A stretch of DNA of 64,000 nucleotides. It comes from Bradyrhizobium sp. CCBAU 51627 (lineage in GTDB: Bacteria > Pseudomonadota > Alphaproteobacteria > Rhizobiales > Xanthobacteraceae). This document shows, piece after piece, positions 60,641 through 64,000 of the stretch. How positions within the stretch are numbered: position 1 is the first letter of the stretch; the number at the start of each line of letters is the position of its first letter. The position numbers and the translations under genes are program-made. The notes beneath the pieces were generated by a model, which made no database searches, had not been told where the DNA came from, and saw only the letters and a list, made by a program, of their open reading frames with translations. The stretch spans positions 1 to 64,000 of the forward strand of contig NZ_LBJG01000089.1 of the NCBI RefSeq assembly GCF_028128765.1, written 5' to 3'.

Positions 60641-61777
60641 ATGCGAACTGAATACGACGTCGCCGTCGTCGGCGGCGGATTGCTCGGCTCCGCCATTGCC
60701 TGGGGCCTCGGCCGGCTTGGCAAGCGCGTCGCCGTGCTCGACGAAGGCGACATCACCAAGCGAGCCTCGCGCGCGAATTTTGCGCTGGTGTGGGTGCAGA
60801 GCAAGGGACTCGGCATGCCTGCCTACACGATCTGGACCGTGCAGGCCTCGCAGGCGTGGCGGCGGCTTGCCTCCGAGCTGAAGCAGCAGACCGGACTTGA
60901 TGTCGCGCTCCAGCAGAATGGCGGCTTCCATCTCACCCTCGGCGAAGAGGAATTCGGCCAGCGTACCGAACTGGTCAGGCGCATGCACAATCAGGTCGGC
61001 GCCGCCGACTACAAGATGGAGATGCTGCGTCCCTCCGAGATCAAGAAGGCGCTGCCGCTGATCGGCCCCGAGGTCTCCGGTGGCAGCTATTGTCCGCTCG
61101 ACGGCCATGTCAATTCGCTGCGCACGTTCCGCGCCTTCCACACCGGTTTCAAGGTGTTCGGCATCGACTATTTTCCGGAGCGTCCGGTCTCGGCGATGAG
61201 CAAGAGCGGCGGCGAATTCCGCCTGACCACGCCGAAGGGCGAGCTGCGTGCCGCCAAGATCGTGCTTGCCGCCGGCAATGCCAACCAGACGCTGGCGCCG
61301 ATGGTCGGACTCTATGCTCCGATGGGCCCGACCCGCGGCCAGGTCGTCGTGACCGAGCGCACCATGCCGTTCCTGCCGCATCCCCTGACCACGATCCGCC
61401 AGACCGACGAGGGCACGGTGATGATCGGCGACAGCAAGGAAGACGAGCTCGACGATCGCACGCTGAAGCCTTCGATCAGCGGCGTGATGGCCGACCGCGC
61501 GCAACGCATGTTCCCGCATCTGTCGCGGCTCAACGTCGTCAGGAGCTGGTCCGGCATCCGCGTCATGCCGCAGGACGGCTTTCCGATTTACGACCAATCG
61601 GAGACCCATCCCGGTGCTTTCGTCGCCTGCTGCCATTCCGGCGTGACGCTCGCCTCCAACCACGCCTTCGAGGTCGCGCGCATGGTCGCGCAAGGCGCGC
61701 TAGAGCCTGAGCTGGTTGGCGCGTTCTCGGCCAGCCGTTTTGGCGGCGCGGGTGCGGCGAACACCAGCGGCTATTGA
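60641..61777 (+). CDS. FAD-dependent amine/D-amino-acid oxidoreductase, beta subunit (HcnC/OoxB/SoxB type)
   Basis: A 378-residue DAO-family flavoprotein. The ADP-binding motif VAVVGGGLLGSAIAWGLG is at residues 7-24, and the C-terminal FAD contact is in CCHSGVTLASNHAFE. It corresponds to the small catalytic subunit of multi-subunit dye-linked dehydrogenases (L-proline dehydrogenase, octopine oxidase OoxB, HCN synthase HcnC). With the next two genes it likely forms one membrane-associated complex oxidising an imported N-substituted amino acid or opine. GGAG lies 7 bases before the ATG. Confidence 0.88.
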   Translation: MRTEYDVAVVGGGLLGSAIAWGLGRLGKRVAVLDEGDITKRASRANFALVWVQSKGLGMPAYTIWTVQASQAWRRLASELKQQTGLDVALQQNGGFHLTLGEEEFGQRTELVRRMHNQVGAADYKMEMLRPSEIKKALPLIGPEVSGGSYCPLDGHVNSLRTFRAFHTGFKVFGIDYFPERPVSAMSKSGGEFRLTTPKGELRAAKIVLAAGNANQTLAPMVGLYAPMGPTRGQVVVTERTMPFLPHPLTTIRQTDEGTVMIGDSKEDELDDRTLKPSISGVMADRAQRMFPHLSRLNVVRSWSGIRVMPQDGFPIYDQSETHPGAFVACCHSGVTLASNHAFEVARMVAQGALEPELVGAFSASRFGGAGAANTSGY

Positions 61778-61806
61778 AGATTCAGAAGGAGCCAAGAGGC
61801 ATCCCC

Positions 61807-62103
61807 ATGTTTAAACGATCCGAACAGGACAAGCGGCCGCAGGTCCAGATCTTCGTCGACGGCGTCGCCGTCGCGGCGCGCCAGGGCGACACTGTCTCCG
61901 CCGCACTGCTGGCGTCCGGCCGCGATGCACGGCGATCCACTGCAGTCAGCGGTGCGCCGCGTCTGCCCTATTGCATGATGGGCGTGTGCTTCGACTGCCT
62001 CGTCACCATCGACGGCGTCGGCAATCGGCAGGGCTGCCTTGTGCCCGTCGCCGAGGGCATGCAGATCGAGATCCAGAAGGGCAAGCGGGAGATCGGACGA
62101 TGA
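61807..62103 (+). CDS. [2Fe-2S]-binding subunit (HcnA/SoxA N-terminal type)
   Basis: A 98-residue protein with a plant-type ferredoxin-like fold. Four cysteines fit a [2Fe-2S] cluster: CMMGVCFDC with a further cysteine in RQGCLVPV. It carries electrons between the two flavoprotein subunits encoded on either side. ATG 61807 is chosen over a TTG at 61774, because family members start close to this point and AAGAGG precedes it. Its stop overlaps the next gene start (ATGA). Confidence 0.88.
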   Translation: MFKRSEQDKRPQVQIFVDGVAVAARQGDTVSAALLASGRDARRSTAVSGAPRLPYCMMGVCFDCLVTIDGVGNRQGCLVPVAEGMQIEIQKGKREIGR

Positions 62104-63518
62104 GTGTGGCTCCCAAGCGCGAAGATTACGACGTCGTGGTGATCGGCGCCGGGCCGGCCGGTCTTGCCGCCGCCGCGACCTCCGCCGAAGCCGGCCTCTC
62201 GACGCTGCTGCTCGATGAGAATATCGGTCCCGGCGGCCAGGTGTTCCGTGCCATCTCCTCGACGCCGGTGACAAATCGTAATCAGCTCGGCGCCGATTAT
62301 TGGATCGGTGCCGATCTCGTCCAGTCGCTCCGCGCGAGCAGTGCCGAGGTGATCCATCGTGCGACGGTCTGGAGCCTCGACCGCAATCTCGACATCGCCG
62401 TCTCGATCTGTGGCGCCTCGGCCTTCGTCAGGGCCAAGCGCGTGATCCTGGCGACCGGCGCGCTGGAGCGGCCGTTTCCGATTCCCGGCTGGACGCTGCC
62501 GGGCGTGATGACCGCGGGCGCGGCGCAGACCATGCTGAAGTCGTCGGCGCTGGTGCCCGATGGCCGCACCGTGATCGCGGGACAGGGGCCGCTGCTCTGG
62601 CTGCTCGCCGCGCAGATTTTGCGCCTCGGCGGCCGCATCGATCGCATTCTCGACACCACCACACGCGGCAACTACTTCGCGGCGCTCCCGCATGCCTTCG
62701 CGTTCCTGAGCTCGCCCTATTTTGCCAAGGGGCTGTCGATGATGCGCGAGGTGAAGGCGAAGGTGCAGGTGGTCTCCGGCGTTACCGAGCTTGCGGCGTT
62801 CGGCGACGGTCAGCTTGCGAACGTCAGCTATGTGGCCGGCGGCAAACGCGAGACCATTCCCGCAGATCTCCTGCTGTTGCATCAGGGCGTCGTGCCCAAC
62901 GTCAATCTGGCGATGGCGGCAGGCATCGAGCATCGTTGGGACGATCTGCAATTGTGCTGGTCGCCCGTGCTGGACGGCAGCGGCAATTCGTCGGTCGCGG
63001 GTATTGCGATCGCGGGCGACGGCGCCGGCATCGGCGGTGCGAACGCCGCCATAGTCCGTGGCCGCATCGCCGCGCGTGCCGCTGTCGAAGCGCTTGCACC
63101 CGCGGCTGCGGCGAAGCTCGCGCCGATGGCAACGCTCCGGGCTGACCTCGCCAAGGCCGAGCGCGGCCGCGTCTTCCTCGACACGCTGTTCCGCCCCGCG
63201 CCGCAGTTCCGGATTCCCTCTGGTGACACCGTCGTCTGCCGCTGCGAGGAGGTCACCGCGAAGGACGTTCTCGATTCCGTCGCGATCGGCGCGACCGGGC
63301 CGAATCAGCTCAAGGCCTATCGCCGCACCGGCATGGGTCCATGTCAGGGCCGGCTCTGCGGTCTCACCGTCACCGAGCTGATGGCGCAGGCGCGCGGAAA
63401 GACGCCGCAAGAGATCGGCTATTATCGGCTGCGCGCGCCGGTGAAGCCGATCACACTCGCCGAGCTCGCCGCCGTTCCGAAGAGCGAAGACGACGTCAAG
63501 GCCGTGGTGCGCGGATGA
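62100..63518 (+). CDS. FAD/NAD(P)-dependent oxidoreductase with C-terminal Fe-S domain, alpha subunit (HcnB/OoxA type)
   Basis: A 472-residue two-domain flavoprotein. Residues of about 9-40 carry DVVVIGAGPAGLAAA; a second Rossmann motif is altered (TVIAGQGPLLWLLAAQI). ATGALERPFPIPGWTLPGV is the hallmark of the HcnB/SoxA/OoxA family. The C-terminal 90 residues contain four cysteines (VCRCEEVT and GPCQGRLCG) of a BFD-like [2Fe-2S] domain. It accepts electrons from the beta subunit and passes them on, probably to the respiratory chain. Octopine or nopaline oxidase, HCN synthase and proline dehydrogenase are the closest known functional types; context favours an opine-like substrate. Confidence 0.9.
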   Translation: MSVAPKREDYDVVVIGAGPAGLAAAATSAEAGLSTLLLDENIGPGGQVFRAISSTPVTNRNQLGADYWIGADLVQSLRASSAEVIHRATVWSLDRNLDIAVSICGASAFVRAKRVILATGALERPFPIPGWTLPGVMTAGAAQTMLKSSALVPDGRTVIAGQGPLLWLLAAQILRLGGRIDRILDTTTRGNYFAALPHAFAFLSSPYFAKGLSMMREVKAKVQVVSGVTELAAFGDGQLANVSYVAGGKRETIPADLLLLHQGVVPNVNLAMAAGIEHRWDDLQLCWSPVLDGSGNSSVAGIAIAGDGAGIGGANAAIVRGRIAARAAVEALAPAAAAKLAPMATLRADLAKAERGRVFLDTLFRPAPQFRIPSGDTVVCRCEEVTAKDVLDSVAIGATGPNQLKAYRRTGMGPCQGRLCGLTVTELMAQARGKTPQEIGYYRLRAPVKPITLAELAAVPKSEDDVKAVVRG

Positions 63519-64000
63519 CGAAGAATGTGGATGCGATCGTCATTGGCGGCGGCATCCACGGATGCTCGACGACGCTGCATCTATGTCTCGCCGGCGTGAA
63601 GCCGGTACTGATCGAGAAGGATTATGCCGGCCGCCACGCCTCCGGCGTCAATGCTGGCGGCGTGCGTCAGCTCGCGCGGCATATTCCCGAAATCCCGCTC
63701 TCGATCCGCTCGATGGGGATCTGGGAGAAGATCAACGATCTCCTCGACGACGACTGCAGTTTTGAGAGCCACGGCCAGGTGCTGGTCGCGGAGAATGAGG
63801 ACGAGCTCGCGGTCTGCCGCGCGCGCGTCGCCGAGCTCAATGGACTCGGCTTTACCCACGAAGAGCTGATCGATGCGGCTGAGCTGCGGCGGCTCGTGCC
63901 GGCGGTCGCCGAGACCTGTCCCGGCGGCGTGGTTTCGCGGCGCGACGGCGCGGCCAATCCGGCGCAGACCACCACCGCGTTTCGGCGCAAGGCCCAGCAA
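63515..64000 (+). CDS. DAO-family FAD-dependent oxidoreductase, cut by the window edge
   Basis: The first 162 codons of a flavoprotein that stays open to the last base. It starts MTKNVDAIVIGGGIHGCSTT, a standard dinucleotide-binding motif, and continues with HASGVNAGGVRQLARH, typical of sarcosine/glycine-oxidase-like proteins. The ATG overlaps the preceding stop (ATGA), so it belongs to the same operon. It may process the primary product of the dehydrogenase complex (for example a second N-alkyl amino acid) or be a second, alternative catalytic subunit. Confidence 0.85.
   Translation, partial: MTKNVDAIVIGGGIHGCSTTLHLCLAGVKPVLIEKDYAGRHASGVNAGGVRQLARHIPEIPLSIRSMGIWEKINDLLDDDCSFESHGQVLVAENEDELAVCRARVAELNGLGFTHEELIDAAELRRLVPAVAETCPGGVVSRRDGAANPAQTTTAFRRKAQQ

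Noticed and set aside
60641..63518. Naming the three subunits hcnCAB (hydrogen cyanide synthase)
   Set aside because: The homology covers proline, octopine and nopaline dehydrogenases equally, and the linked polyamine/opine-type transporter does not fit glycine-based cyanogenesis.

Overview
The window looks like chromosome from a Bradyrhizobium or close relative (Alphaproteobacteria, Rhizobiales). Pointers are the high GC content, a 6S RNA gene between zapA and the 5-formyl-THF cyclo-ligase gene, TTGA-N6-TCAA FixK-type boxes, several families of dispersed intergenic palindromes of the kind common in Bradyrhizobium, and protein sequences that read as Bradyrhizobium orthologues. This is pattern recognition; no search was run.

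Layout. 1-7.7 kb: a candidate small RNA with its own terminator, a DUF1465 protein, ribosomal protein L31, an ABC exporter, a four-gene minus-strand operon built around a MotA-like/MotB-like pair, a decayed cyclopropane-fatty-acid-synthase-type gene, and a hemerythrin-like protein behind a FixK-type promoter. 8-15.4 kb: an RND efflux adaptor and pump, a lone AAA ATPase, and a small alpha/beta-barrel-type protein and a quinone-oxidoreductase-type protein flanking a perfect FixK box. 15.4-25 kb: a minus-strand central-carbon block (tkt, gap, pgk, class II aldolase, class I aldolase, ThiE-like protein, SEL1-repeat protein, inositol-monophosphatase family). 25-29.2 kb: DUF4164, zapA, ssrS (6S RNA), fau, a YmdB-type phosphodiesterase and a cation/proton exchanger. 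29.2-34 kb: a scar region with IS110 pieces joined head to head, a broken small gene, and two orphan solute-binding proteins. 34-42.2 kb: two soluble chemoreceptors that share an unusual C-terminal domain, yebC, ruvCAB, a Tat-type phosphoesterase and ybgC.

42.3-64 kb is a catabolic region with two blocks. Block 1 (42.9-55.5 kb) combines a LysR regulator, an N-carbamoyl-D-amino-acid-hydrolase-type enzyme, one amino-acid ABC permease/ATPase set with three related binding proteins, a NodB-fold (PgdA/PuuE/imidase-like) hydrolase, a hydantoin-racemase-type protein, a peptide-type binding protein, a TRZ/ATZ amidohydrolase and an asparaginase. Together they suggest uptake and ring opening of a cyclic amide, imide or hydantoin. 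Block 2 (55.7-64 kb, running off the edge) combines a second LysR regulator, a polyamine/opine-type ABC transporter and a multi-subunit FAD/2Fe-2S amine dehydrogenase of the HcnABC/opine-oxidase type, plus the start of another DAO-family oxidoreductase.

The best candidates for something new are the NodB-fold cyclic-amide locus, the shared C-terminal domain of the two soluble chemoreceptors (one also carrying a PilZ-like segment), the AbcR-like small RNA candidate and the two FixK-type control sites.
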